Under the pieces are notes generated by a model that saw only the letters and a list, made by a program, of their open reading frames with translations, was not told the origin of the DNA and did not search any database. A stretch of DNA of 64,000 nt from Candidatus Vicinibacter affinis (GTDB lineage: Bacteria > Bacteroidota > Bacteroidia > Chitinophagales > Saprospiraceae): contig JADJNH010000005.1 of NCBI GenBank assembly GCA_016714365.1, positions 1,278,501-1,342,500 on the forward strand. The letters run 5' to 3'. Position numbers and translations under genes: made by a program. Below, piece by piece: positions 17,019 through 27,800 of this stretch; the stretch's first letter is position 1; the number at the start of each line of letters is the position of its first letter.

Positions 17019-18229
17019 TTTATTTATTGATCTGGAGAAATATTTGGCGCAACAAAAGGAGGACGCTGATTACCATGGCTTCTGTTGCATTTACGGTGTT
17101 TCTTGCGGTGACCATGAAATCCATGCAGACCGGTGTTTTCGAAAATCTCATTCGGAACATGGTCAGTTATTATTCAGGATATCTTCAAGTGCATAAGGCC
17201 GGTTATTGGGATGAGAAAGTGCTGGAAAATTGCTTTAATTCCGCTGACAGTAATTTAATCAGTGCATTGAAATATCAAGGGATAAAGAAGATTATCCCAC
17301 GATTGGAGACATTCATTTTGATTTCAAATGGAGAACAAACTAAAGGGTGTATGGTGGCCGGTATTGATCCTCAATTGGAAGAAAGTTTGACCCATTTTTC
17401 AAAAAAAATAATATCAGGGAATTTTTGGAAGGAAGAAAAAAGTGAAATCGTCCTCGCATCCAGGCTTGCAGAAAAACTAAAAGCAAGGGTGGGAGATACC
17501 GTTTTCCTATTGGGTCAGGGATACCGGGAAAGTTTTGTTGCCGGAAAATTCAAAGTCTCCGGAATTATACATTTTGGTTCACCGGAACTAAATGCTTCCA
17601 TTGCATTTTTACCTCTTGGAGTTGCAAAAGACATGCTTAATACCGGGCAGAACATTACTGCTTATGTGTTGGATTTGGAGGATCCGGAGGAGATGGAAAT
17701 TTTACAAAGAGAAATGAAGGGAAGGATCTCTTCAGATTATGAAGTATTGTCCTGGAAGGAAATGATGCCGGAAATATCTGATCACATGAAGGCAGATGGA
17801 ATGGGATATTATGTGATGATGGGCATCCTTTATCTGATCATCGTATTTGGAACTTTCGGGACTATTTTTATGATAACTGCAGAACGCAAATATGAGTTCA
17901 GCATGTTACTTGCTATTGGCATGAAGAAGCGGAAGCTCACATTTATTTTATTTGGAGAAATTCTTTTATTGGCATTTGGAGGCGCCATCCTAGGAATGTG
18001 TTTATCTATTCCCATTGTGTTGTACCTTCAGGAATTTCCGATCCGTTTAGGAGGTGAATTTGGAAGGGCATTTGAACAATATGGATTTGAACCGGTGTGG
18101 CCTGCTCTTTTTGAATGGAGTGTAGTTTTTGAACAGTCGTTGATTGTTTTATTTTTATCTGTGATCATTGGATTTTATCCTATGTGGCATGTGTACAGAT
18201 TTAAAGATGTTGGAAAAATCAGGTTATGA
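17015..18229 (+). CDS. ABC transporter permease, FtsX/LolC-E type (first)
   Basis: 404 residues. One N-terminal transmembrane helix (LITMASVAFTVFLAVTMKSM), a periplasmic MacB-PCD-like domain, then three helices at about 270-400 (YYVMMGILYLIIVFGTFGTIFMI; LLLAFGGAILGMCLSIPIVLYL; SLIVLFLSVIIGFYPMWHVY). This is the layout of LolC/LolE and other extrusion-type permeases that hand substrate to a periplasmic partner instead of pumping it through the membrane. Overlaps both neighbours by ATGA, so translation is coupled. Confidence 0.92.
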   Translation: MIYLLIWRNIWRNKRRTLITMASVAFTVFLAVTMKSMQTGVFENLIRNMVSYYSGYLQVHKAGYWDEKVLENCFNSADSNLISALKYQGIKKIIPRLETFILISNGEQTKGCMVAGIDPQLEESLTHFSKKIISGNFWKEEKSEIVLASRLAEKLKARVGDTVFLLGQGYRESFVAGKFKVSGIIHFGSPELNASIAFLPLGVAKDMLNTGQNITAYVLDLEDPEEMEILQREMKGRISSDYEVLSWKEMMPEISDHMKADGMGYYVMMGILYLIIVFGTFGTIFMITAERKYEFSMLLAIGMKKRKLTFILFGEILLLAFGGAILGMCLSIPIVLYLQEFPIRLGGEFGRAFEQYGFEPVWPALFEWSVVFEQSLIVLFLSVIIGFYPMWHVYRFKDVGKIRL

Positions 18230-19443
18230 TGTTGTGGGTTTTGGCATGGAGAAATATATGGCGTAATAAGAAGCAGAGCTTTGTCTTGATGGCAGCGATT
18301 GCGATTGGTGTATTGTGTGCATTGTTCATCGTGGCATTTTATTATGGTATGATTGACCAGCGTGTCAAAAGTGTCATCCAGAACGAAATCTCTCATATTC
18401 AGATCCATCACCCTAAATTTAGAGAAGAGTTCGACCCAAAATATTTCATTGAAAACGCAGATTCTATCATGAAGATAATTCGGATGAATCCGGAAGTTTC
18501 TACCGTTGCAGGGAGGATAAATATGCAGGGTATAGTCGCAGCGACGGCAGGGAGCAGCGGAATCATGATTAACGGAGTAAATCCTGATGAAGAAAAAGTA
18601 CTTACAGGACTTAACAGAAAAATAATTACAGGAAGATATTTTGATGCATCACAAAAAAATCCAGTACTCATCAGTGAACGATTGATGTCTAAACTCAAGG
18701 TAAAGGAAAATTCAAAAGTCGTTTTCACTTTTCAGAATGCAGATGGAGAAGTTGTTTCTGCCGCATTTAAAGTTACCGGAGTCTTTGCTACCAACAGCAA
18801 GCCTTATGACCTCGCAAATGTTTTTGTCCGTTTGCAAGATTTACAGCCGTTGCAGGGTAAAGGATCAGAAGTGAATGAGATTGCTATGTTTTTGAAGGAC
18901 CATGGCAAAGTAGAGGAGCTCAAAAATTATTTTCAAAATTATTTTCCAGCTACAAAAGTTGAGACCTGGATGGAAATTTCACCGGAGATGAAACTGCTGG
19001 TGGGTTCTTTCAATCAAAGTATGTACATCTACATGGGTATCATACTCCTCGCGCTTGCTTTTGGCATTACGAATACCATGTTGATGTCAGTGGTTCAGAG
19101 AACTCGTGAGTTTGGAATGTTGTTGGCATTTGGAATGAAAAAATCCAAAATTTTTAACATGGTGATGTTGGAGACTTTTTTACTTACATTGTGTGGATTG
19201 CCATTGGGTTTTCTGATGGCTACCATTGGCATAGCTTATACCCACCAACATGGAATCAATTTAAGTATTTACAAGGATACTATGGAGAGCTTTGGATATG
19301 ACCTGATTGTTTATCCCGAGATCACTTATAGACATATGATCACGTTGTTGATTTTGGTATTCATTCTTGTTTTCATTTCAGCTCTTGGACCTGCGCGAAG
19401 GGCTTTGTCATTTAATCCCATTGAAGCATTAAGAAAAATATAA
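18226..19443 (+). CDS. ABC transporter permease, FtsX/LolC-E type (second)
   Basis: 405 residues with the same arrangement as the preceding permease: N-terminal helix (SFVLMAAIAIGVLCALFIVAFYYG), periplasmic domain with the 'GINGVNPDEE'-like segment (IMINGVNPDEEKVLTGL), and three C-terminal helices ending in the family tail 'ARRALSFNPIEALRKI'. The two permeases probably form a LolCE-like heterodimer. It starts inside the stop of the first permease (ATGA) and ends two bases before the ATPase gene. Confidence 0.92.
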   Translation: MMLWVLAWRNIWRNKKQSFVLMAAIAIGVLCALFIVAFYYGMIDQRVKSVIQNEISHIQIHHPKFREEFDPKYFIENADSIMKIIRMNPEVSTVAGRINMQGIVAATAGSSGIMINGVNPDEEKVLTGLNRKIITGRYFDASQKNPVLISERLMSKLKVKENSKVVFTFQNADGEVVSAAFKVTGVFATNSKPYDLANVFVRLQDLQPLQGKGSEVNEIAMFLKDHGKVEELKNYFQNYFPATKVETWMEISPEMKLLVGSFNQSMYIYMGIILLALAFGITNTMLMSVVQRTREFGMLLAFGMKKSKIFNMVMLETFLLTLCGLPLGFLMATIGIAYTHQHGINLSIYKDTMESFGYDLIVYPEITYRHMITLLILVFILVFISALGPARRALSFNPIEALRKI

Positions 19444-19445
19444 TC

Positions 19446-20126
19446 ATGAGTTCAATTATTGATGCCCACAGATTGGTTAAAATTTACGATCAGGAGACCG
19501 TGCCGATTTACGCACTCAACGATGTGCATCTGCATCTGGAACAAGGGGAATTTACAGCGCTCAAGGGACCATCAGGTTCAGGAAAGACCACCTTACTCAA
19601 TATGATTGGTGGACTGGATACGCCTACGTCCGGTTATGTGGAAATAGAAGGAAAGAACATCACCGAGCTAAGTGAAAGTGAGTTAATGGATTTTAGATTA
19701 AATCATATTGGTTTTGTTTTTCAATCCTATAATTTAATTCCTGTCTTAACGGCAAAGGAGAATATTGAATTTATTATGTTGTTGCAGGGAAGACCAAAAG
19801 CAGAAAGAAATGAGCGGGCGCTGGAATTGCTTGAATTGATAGGTATGTCAGACAAACGAGATAAAAAGCCCATGGAACTTTCGGGTGGTCAGCAACAGCG
19901 TGTGGCCGTTGCCAGAGCACTTGCCGCAAAACCGAAATTCATATTGGCGGATGAGCCAACGGCGAATCTGGATTCTGCAGCTGCCGGAAAGTTGCTTGAC
20001 ATTATGTTGAGCATGAATGAACTTTTGCAGACTACTTTTATTTTTTCCACACACGATCAGCGCGTAATCGATCGGGCAAGAAGAGTGATTACTTTGGAAG
20101 ATGGGAAAATAATTGCTGATCAATAG
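19446..20126 (+). CDS. ABC transporter ATPase, LolD/MacB type
   Basis: 226 residues. Walker A GPSGSGKTTLLN, Q-loop FVFQSYNLIPVLTAKEN, signature LSGGQQQRVAVARAL, Walker B FILADEPTANLDS and switch His in STHDQRV are all present. The 'YNLIPVLTA' segment and length fit the LolD/MacB/FtsE group. It should drive the two FtsX-type permeases encoded just upstream. The downstream barrel gene begins 10 bases after this stop. Confidence 0.95.
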   Translation: MSSIIDAHRLVKIYDQETVPIYALNDVHLHLEQGEFTALKGPSGSGKTTLLNMIGGLDTPTSGYVEIEGKNITELSESELMDFRLNHIGFVFQSYNLIPVLTAKENIEFIMLLQGRPKAERNERALELLELIGMSDKRDKKPMELSGGQQQRVAVARALAAKPKFILADEPTANLDSAAAGKLLDIMLSMNELLQTTFIFSTHDQRVIDRARRVITLEDGKIIADQ

Positions 20127-20136
20127 CCTATCGATC

Positions 20137-21300
20137 ATGAGGTACATTTTATTTGGGTTGATTTTTCTCTGTTTTTATTTGAAGTCTTTGAGGTCTCAGG
20201 ATTCCATACCCTGCAGTTGGACTTTTAAGGGATATCAAAAACTTTTAAATATTATTCAGACAGATCCCTCTACTCATCAGAATTTCAACATTAATTTTCT
20301 GCACAACAGATTACAAGGTCAATATGATTGGGGTGAAAATTTTTCCATCAAATTACATCTTCGGACGAGAATGTTTTTTGGTGAGGGCGTAAAGCTTGTC
20401 CCCGGTTTTGCTAATCTGTTACAAGACGGAGCTCCCTTGCTCCATCTCTCCAAAACCTGGCTGGATAAAAATGGAATCGTTGCCAACAGCATGATGGATC
20501 GCTTAGTTGCAGAATGGCAGAATGATCGGTGGTATATAAGTCTTGGTAGACAGCGTGTCAATTGGGGGATGCACAATCTTTGGAATCCGAATGATATTTT
20601 CAATGCTTATAACTTGCTTGATTTCGATTATGAAGAGAGACCCGGATCAGATGTGTTTCGGGCGCGGTATTATCCTGGAATCAGCAGCAGTATAGAGTTT
20701 GCCTATCAGCCTGCAACTAAATTGAGTCTTTCCACAGGAGCCTTTCTTATGAAATGGAATCGATGGCAATATGATTTTCAATTCCTGGCGGGTCATTTCA
20801 GAAATGACGCGGTGCTGGGAGCTGCCTGGGCCGGCAATTTAGGAAATGCCGGATTTAAAGGAGAATTCACGTGTTTTGTACCGGGACTTTTTGAACAAAG
20901 TACAGAAAAAGCAAGTGTCGGAATTTCCATCATGAGTGATTACAGTTGGAAGAATGGTTATTATGGAATCATTTCGTTGTTGTATCAATCAAATATCCAG
21001 AGCGGTGTTTTACCCATTAATTCCATTTCCTCTTCAAATCTCTCTGCCAAGAATTTATTTCCATTTACCTGGAGTCTTTACAGTGGAATGAGTAAGCAGT
21101 TTGCAGATCGTTGGATGGTCAATGCCGGTTTTATTTATGCTCCTCCTCAAAAGGCCTTAATCTTCCTTCCATCGACCGGATTTGAAATCAATGAAGCTTT
21201 TGATGTTGATTTTACCGCACAGTTTTTTTGGGGCGATCAAAGCAGTAACTTTGATAATGTGTCGAATGCGTTTTATTTAAGAGGAAGGTATAGTTTCTGA
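20137..21300 (+). CDS. Outer-membrane beta-barrel protein of the ABC operon
   Basis: 387 residues, signal peptide to about residue 21 (LFGLIFLCFYLKSLRS). The mature part shows alternating hydrophobic strands rich in Trp and Tyr and ends in the aromatic strand AFYLRGRYSF, typical of a barrel inserted by BAM. A segment 'WYISLGRQRVNWGMHNLWNPNDIFN' resembles DUF1302/alginate-export-like barrels. Start chosen at the ATG 10 bases after the ATPase stop, because the upstream TTG in frame overlaps the ATPase. Position in the operon suggests it is the outer-membrane end of the LolA/ABC route. Confidence 0.8.
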   Translation: MRYILFGLIFLCFYLKSLRSQDSIPCSWTFKGYQKLLNIIQTDPSTHQNFNINFLHNRLQGQYDWGENFSIKLHLRTRMFFGEGVKLVPGFANLLQDGAPLLHLSKTWLDKNGIVANSMMDRLVAEWQNDRWYISLGRQRVNWGMHNLWNPNDIFNAYNLLDFDYEERPGSDVFRARYYPGISSSIEFAYQPATKLSLSTGAFLMKWNRWQYDFQFLAGHFRNDAVLGAAWAGNLGNAGFKGEFTCFVPGLFEQSTEKASVGISIMSDYSWKNGYYGIISLLYQSNIQSGVLPINSISSSNLSAKNLFPFTWSLYSGMSKQFADRWMVNAGFIYAPPQKALIFLPSTGFEINEAFDVDFTAQFFWGDQSSNFDNVSNAFYLRGRYSF

Positions 21301-21718
21301 CGGAAATTTATTTTGGTTTCTCCACTTACAGATTAAATTTTAGCTTCCCAAAAAAGGATAGAATTTAATTTATTAACCTACTCTTACATTTAGCTTGCAT
21401 CCATTCAAAATATAAGTTCTTTTATTAATGGTAGCACGGAAAATAGATTTTTTGGGACTTTTTTGATTGCAGTAGATTTCGTTTTCAAGTGTTGGTTTGA
21501 TTAAAATTCCTTAATTTTCCTTCAATTCCATTTTATTGCTTCCGGCAAAGGTTCTTATCCTCTATTGATTCAGACAGGTATGGTCCACAAAAAATGCTTA
21601 CCATGTAAATCGTATATTCAATTAATATGAGTATTTTTACCATCATGGAGCAATCCATTCAGGAATTGGATAGTGTAATCGATTTTTTTTAACAGATACT
21701 GCTGGATCAAATTTTAAG
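21301..21718. other. Intergenic region before the TPR-CHAT array
   Basis: No full gene. A 21-codon frame at 21627-21692 ends with the pattern SIQELDSVID, similar to the post-signal segment '(I)xxxDSLI' shared by the TPR-CHAT proteins, and may be a relic of another array member. The rest is AT-rich with no recognisable signal. Confidence 0.45.
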
Positions 21719-24700
21719 ATGTTGAAACCTTTTTTTCTTTCAATCTGGATTATTATTTCAAGTTCTGTTCAAGCACAACATGTTGATACCATATCTATAG
21801 AGCATTCAGTGGATAGTTTAATGGAGGTTTCAGGAAAATGCATAAGAAATCGCGATTTTGAAAATGCCCTTAAGTTTATTGATGTTGCCGAAAAAGTTGC
21901 CATTGACAATTTTGGAAAAAATTCAATTTCATATGGGAAGTGTTCCCTCATGAGAGGGAAACTGCATTTTTATAAAAATGAATACATGGATGCCGAAAAA
22001 TGGTATCTCGAGCATAATTCTATATTGGCAAAAGTAAGAGGAGAAGATAATATGGATTTTGCCTGGAGTCTTTTTGTGTTAGGTCAATTATACAACGCCA
22101 TGGGACAATTTGTGAAAGCAGAACAAATTTACCTTAAGACCAAAGAGATTTTTGGTAGAATTCAGGGACTACATCATACAGACTATGCTATAATTTTGAA
22201 TGAACTCGCGATTATGTACCGAAACATGGGTTCTTATGAGATGGCAGAACCCTTGTATCTCGAATCAAAATCAATTCGTGAAAAAGTATTTGGAAAGAAC
22301 CATCCGGATTATGCCTGGAGTTTAAACAATTTAGCAAACTTGTATAATATGATGGGTGTCTTTGAAAAAGCGGAGCCATTTTATTTAGAAGCATTGAGTA
22401 TATGGGAGAAGTTGGTTGGAAAAGAAAATTCTACCTACGCTTCTGGAATGAACAACCTTGCTTCATTGTATTTTCAAATGCGAGTTTATACAAAGGCAGA
22501 GACTTTATTTTTAGAAGCATGCACTTTGCGAGGAAAACTTTTGGGTAAGAATACACCTGATTATGCGGGTAGCCTGAACAATCTAGGTTCCTTGTATATG
22601 GAAATGGGCTCTTATGAAAAGGCGGAGCCATACTATCTGGAAGCTAAAACAATTCGAGAAAAAATTTATGGTAAAGACCATCCTGAATATGCAAACACCT
22701 TAGGCAATATCGGGATTTTGTATAATAGAATGAAAAATTATGAAAAGGCAGAATCCTATTTTAAAGAAGCTAAGTCCATATGGGAAAAAGAAGTAGGCAT
22801 CCATCATCCAGAATATGCAACGAGTGTATTTAATCTAGGAATATTTTATTTGGAATTGGATCGTTTGGAGCTTGCTGAACCTTTGCTTTTGCAAGCCAAT
22901 GCAATTCGCGAAAAATCATTGGGCATTGAGAATCCTGACGTGTCAGAAAGTCATAGAAACCTTTCCAAATTATTTATCCTGCAAGATCGAATTACAGAAG
23001 CATTGCCAATTCTTGAAGCAGTGTCCGGGCAAAACCAAAATCAATTGTTAAAAGCCACTAACTATCTTTCTGAATATGAACTTTCTCAATTTATAGATAC
23101 CTACCAGAATCAAGAAGATGAATTGGGTGCATATTATTATTTATGTCCTCTTGCAACAAATTGTCTTCACGCAGGAAAATTAGCGATGTTGGCTTATGAT
23201 CGGGCATTATTTTATAAAGGGTTTTTACGAATGGCAGCGGTTAGATTAAAGACGCTGGCGGAATCCACAACAGAATCTAAAAATATTTACAACCAATTAA
23301 GAAGTTATCATCGGAGATTGGCTGATGAATATTCCCTCCCAATCGAAGATCGAACTTTGGTGGCTGAATTGGAAGAAAAGGCCAATGCCACAGAAAAGGA
23401 ACTAGCAATCATGATAGCGGGATATTCGGAGACTACCCGACAAGTCAAGTGGAAAGATGTTCAAAAATCTATAAAGAAAAATGAAGCAGCAATTGAGTTT
23501 TTGCGTATTGAAATTAACTTTCCCAAGGTAGCAGATAGTATCATGTATTGTGCATTAATTTTAAAAGAAAATGCAGCAGAGCCAATATTGATTTCCATGT
23601 TTGAAGAAAAATCATTAGACTCATTGTTGCAATCAAACGTAGAACGCAAAGCCGATTATGTAAATGGATTGTACACCATCGCTGACAGAGGAGCAGTTCA
23701 AATTCAAACATCAAAACAGTCACTGTATGAGCTACTTTGGAAACCCCTTGAACAACATTTACAAGAAATCAAAACCATTTATTTTTCCCCCAGTGGGTTG
23801 TTGCACAGAATTAATCTGGATGCTATTGCAGTTTCGGAAACAGAAACATTGGCAGATCGTTATAAGTTGATCGAGCTAAACAGTACTCGTCAATTGGTCA
23901 TCCCAGCGCCGATAATAAAAGTAAACAACGATGCGCTCTTGTACGGAGGAATTCAATTTGAGCAAGACAGCAGCATTCGAAATATGGAGCCTCTGCTTGC
24001 TTCACGGTCCAGAGGAGAAATTTCATTTGGTATAGTTGATTCTACCTTAAGAGGTGGAAGTTGGAATTTCTTACCAGGCACTGAGAGAGAGGTGAATTCG
24101 ATTGAGCAAGTTCTGAAGAATTCAGGCACTCATGTCACTACAATGAAGGGTTATGAGGCATCAGAGGAATCCTTAAAAAATATTGTAACCAATAATTTAA
24201 CTTCTCCAAGAATCTTGCACATTGCTACGCATGGATATTTTTTTCCTGATTCAAAAGACAAGAACGAAACTTTATCAAATTCAGAACCTGTATTTAAAAT
24301 TTCCGAACATCCCATGTTGCGTTCCGGTTTAATCATGGCAGGTGGAAATGCTGCCTGGCATGGAAAGCAAACATTGGATGGCAGAGAAGATGGCATTTTA
24401 ACAGCGTATGAAATTTCGCAAATGAATTTGTCCAATACAGAATTAGTTGTATTGTCTGCATGCGAGACAGGTTTGGGTGATATTCAAGGCAACGAAGGTG
24501 TGTATGGCTTACAACGAGCATTTAAAATTGCAGGAGCTAAATATTTGATCATGTCTTTGTGGCAAGTGCCGGACAAACAAACTTCCTTATTGATGACTAC
24601 TTTTTACAAAAAATGGATTGAAAATAAAATGAGCATTCCAGATGCATTTCATGCTGCACAAAAAGAATTACGCGAGATAGGTTTGGATCCCTATCAATGG

Positions 24701-24724
24701 GCGGGGTTTGTGTTGGTCGAATAA
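21719..24724 (+). CDS. Secreted TPR-CHAT protein, copy 1
   Basis: 1001 residues: signal peptide (1-20, ending VQAQ), about nine kinesin-light-chain-like TPRs of 42 residues (about 60-440; repeated 'YEKAEPLYLEAKSIREKVLGKNHPDYA' style), a helical linker (about 440-640; 'SLPIEDRTLVAELEEKANATEKEL') and a C-terminal CHAT caspase-like domain (about 640-1001). The catalytic pair is visible: His838 in HIATHGYFFP and Cys915 in LSACETGLGD. CHAT proteins are clan CD peptidases, but this one is exported, so its substrates are outside the cytoplasm and are unknown. First of a tandem family. The last 110 residues are nearly the same as in copies 2 and 3. Confidence 0.93.
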   Translation: MLKPFFLSIWIIISSSVQAQHVDTISIEHSVDSLMEVSGKCIRNRDFENALKFIDVAEKVAIDNFGKNSISYGKCSLMRGKLHFYKNEYMDAEKWYLEHNSILAKVRGEDNMDFAWSLFVLGQLYNAMGQFVKAEQIYLKTKEIFGRIQGLHHTDYAIILNELAIMYRNMGSYEMAEPLYLESKSIREKVFGKNHPDYAWSLNNLANLYNMMGVFEKAEPFYLEALSIWEKLVGKENSTYASGMNNLASLYFQMRVYTKAETLFLEACTLRGKLLGKNTPDYAGSLNNLGSLYMEMGSYEKAEPYYLEAKTIREKIYGKDHPEYANTLGNIGILYNRMKNYEKAESYFKEAKSIWEKEVGIHHPEYATSVFNLGIFYLELDRLELAEPLLLQANAIREKSLGIENPDVSESHRNLSKLFILQDRITEALPILEAVSGQNQNQLLKATNYLSEYELSQFIDTYQNQEDELGAYYYLCPLATNCLHAGKLAMLAYDRALFYKGFLRMAAVRLKTLAESTTESKNIYNQLRSYHRRLADEYSLPIEDRTLVAELEEKANATEKELAIMIAGYSETTRQVKWKDVQKSIKKNEAAIEFLRIEINFPKVADSIMYCALILKENAAEPILISMFEEKSLDSLLQSNVERKADYVNGLYTIADRGAVQIQTSKQSLYELLWKPLEQHLQEIKTIYFSPSGLLHRINLDAIAVSETETLADRYKLIELNSTRQLVIPAPIIKVNNDALLYGGIQFEQDSSIRNMEPLLASRSRGEISFGIVDSTLRGGSWNFLPGTEREVNSIEQVLKNSGTHVTTMKGYEASEESLKNIVTNNLTSPRILHIATHGYFFPDSKDKNETLSNSEPVFKISEHPMLRSGLIMAGGNAAWHGKQTLDGREDGILTAYEISQMNLSNTELVVLSACETGLGDIQGNEGVYGLQRAFKIAGAKYLIMSLWQVPDKQTSLLMTTFYKKWIENKMSIPDAFHAAQKELREIGLDPYQWAGFVLVE

Positions 24725-24831
24725 AAAAATATTATTGCATTAGCTATTTATTAATTATGTTATTTTATGTGATTATTGCTATAATTTTGGCAATAAATCT
24801 TGTTTTGATTGGTTAATAGTAAAACTTAAGT

Positions 24832-27800
24832 ATGAAGAAATGTTTATACATATTGTTTTTTTTATCGATTTCTAATTTTATTTTAGGTCAAACTGTTGAC
24901 TCAATTGCTATTAAGCATTTGGACAGTTTGATTAAAGTTTCTCGTGAATTTGCGGTGAAAAAGGATTATAGCCAAGGTATTGCAGTAATTGGTTCGGCTG
25001 AACAATACACGATAGAAAAATTTGGGCGTGAGTCATCTCAATTTGCTTCGTGCCTCTTAATTCGAGGCCTTAATTACTTTTATATGGCAGACTTCAAAGA
25101 AACTGAAAAAGTATTTTTGGAAGCGAAAGCTATTTATGAGCAAGTCTTAGGAAAAGAAAGTCTTAAATATGCATCTAGCCTTGATTTCCTGGCATTTCTA
25201 TATAGACGATTAAATAATTTTGAAAAGGCGGAAGCTTATTGGCTTGAGTCGATCAGTATTCAGGAAAAATTGCAGACCACTGATCTTGGCACTTATATTA
25301 CAAGTCTTTCAAATTTAGCATTCCTATACAATTCAAATAATAATTATGAAAAAGCTGAAATTTTCTTTTTGAAACTATTAGCAGCACGTGAAAAATTATT
25401 TGGAAAGAATCACCAAGAATATGCTAAGAGTTTGAAGAATCTTGGAGGTTTATACCAAGCCATGGGTGACTACAAAAAAGCTGAATCTTACTTTTTAGAG
25501 GGAATCGCCATTGAGGCAAAGGTTTTAGGAAAAGAGCATCCTACTTATGCAAATAGCTTAACCGGACTTGCAATAGTTTACTTTTATTTAGGCAATTACA
25601 CAAAAGCGGAGTCACTTTACCTTGAAGGCATCCATATCATGAAAAATGTATCGGGTAAGCAGGATATATTTTTGGCTAATTCCCTGAAAAATCTTGCAAA
25701 CCTTTACTGTAAAACACAAAGCTTTGATAAAGCTGAGCCATTGCATATTGAAGCAAAAGAAATCATTGAAAAAGTGAAAGGAAAGGAGGGTCCCGACTAT
25801 GCAAATAGTCTCGAGGCTCTTGCAAATCTCTACGTATCGGCAGGCAAATATGAAAAAGCCGAGCAGGCATTAATTGAATCGATAGCGATCTTAGATGAAG
25901 CTATTGCTAAGAAAAACTATTTTTATTCTGGTAATGTGAATATGCTTTCTTTGTATGCCAATAGCATGAAAATCCTTGCAGATCTTTATTTGAAAACAGG
26001 AAGCTTGGCAAAAGCTGAACCTCTGTTGATTAAATCCAAATCGATAGAGGAGAAAGTGAAGGGAAAGGATCATCCTGATTATACCATTACTTCGATTTAC
26101 TTATCAAATTTATATGAAGCACAAAATCGATTTGATATGTCTGAATCTTTGCTTACAGAAGTTCAAGGTTTATCGCAAAAAAGGTTAATTAATTCCACGT
26201 CATTTCTTTCCGAGCTTGAATTAGCTGAATATGTGATTTCTTCTCAGGAAATTGGTAATGATTTATTTGGTAAACTTACTGCAAGGAATATAAATGGATC
26301 AGAATTGGGAATACTTCCTTCATTGGCATTTGACCAATCACTTTTTTATAAAGGCTTCGTACTCAATGCTGCTGAACGCTTAAATTTACCCTCGCTTATA
26401 CAACCAGAATCAGCTGAACTCGCCGGTAATCTAAAAAGTTACCGTCGTCAACTCGCCGCTGAATATGCCAAACCCCTTGACCAGCGTAATGATATTTCTG
26501 AATTGGAAGCGAAAGCCAATAGTGCTGAGAAAGAGTTAGCTCGTTCGGCTAAAGGTTATGCTGACGCCAGCCGTCAGGTAAAGTGGCAGGATGTAAAGGC
26601 GGTATTAAAACCTTCAGAGGCCGCTATTGAATTTGTTCATTTTAAGTTTAGTTTTCAAGAGAAATCAGACAGCACCATGTATGCTGCCTTGCTCTTTATT
26701 TCCGGAGACAAACAACCAAAATTTATTCCCCTTTTTGAAGAAAAGTCTCTTGACTCTTTATTGAATTCCAAATCGGAACGCAAAGCTGATTACGTCAACT
26801 CCTTATACACACTTGTAGACCGGGGTGCGGTCGCAGTGGAAGCCCACAAGAAATCATTGTATGAAATATTGTGGAAACCTCTTGAAAAAGAATTGACTCA
26901 TGTCAATACGATTTATTTTTCACCAAGTGGTTTGTTGCATCGGTTAAATCTGGACGCCATTCCCTTTTCTGAAACAGAAACCCTGGCAGATCGATATAAT
27001 TTGATTGAACTCAATAGCACAAGACAACTCGTTATTCCCACACAAATTAAAAATGCAAACAACGATGCTGTTTTGTATGGAGGTATACAATATGAGCAAG
27101 ACAGCATGTTTCAAAGCAATGAACCCCTGATGGCTTCACGATCCAGGGGGGAATTATCTTTTAGTAATGTAGATACAACGTTGAGAGGAGGTAGTTGGAA
27201 TTACCTGGCGGGCACAGAACGCGAAGTAAATGCCATTGAAAAAATTATGCAAACTTCAGGTGTTCAAACCAATTTGAAAAAAGGATATGCTGCAACAGAA
27301 GACTCATTTAAAAATATAGGTGTAGATAATAGTCCATCACCAAGGATTTTGCATATTGCAACTCATGGATATTTTTTCAACGATCCAAAAAACACTGCTG
27401 AAAAATCAAAAGTTGGCAGTCAAGCTGAAAGCGTATTCAAAATGAGTGATCATCCAATGCTTCGCTCAGGTTTGATCATGTCTGGAGGCAATGTTGCCTG
27501 GCAAGGAAAACCAACATTGGAAGGAAGAGAAGATGGAGTCTTAACAGCTTATGAAATATCGCAAATGAATTTGTCCAACACAGAATTAGTGGTGTTGTCC
27601 GCCTGTGAAACAGGCCTCGGCGACATACAAGGCAACGAAGGAGTTTATGGCCTGCAACGCGCTTTTAAAATAGCCGGAGCAAAATATCTGATCATGTCTC
27701 TGTGGCAGGTTCCTGATAAGCAAACCTCTTTATTAATGACTACTTTTTACAAAAAGTTTCTTGAAGAAAAAATGCCGATTCCGGATGCATTTCATGCAGC

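Noticed and set aside
20113..20136. TTG start for the outer-membrane barrel inside the ATPase gene
   Set aside because: The ATG at 20137 begins a proper signal peptide and follows the ATPase stop by ten bases.
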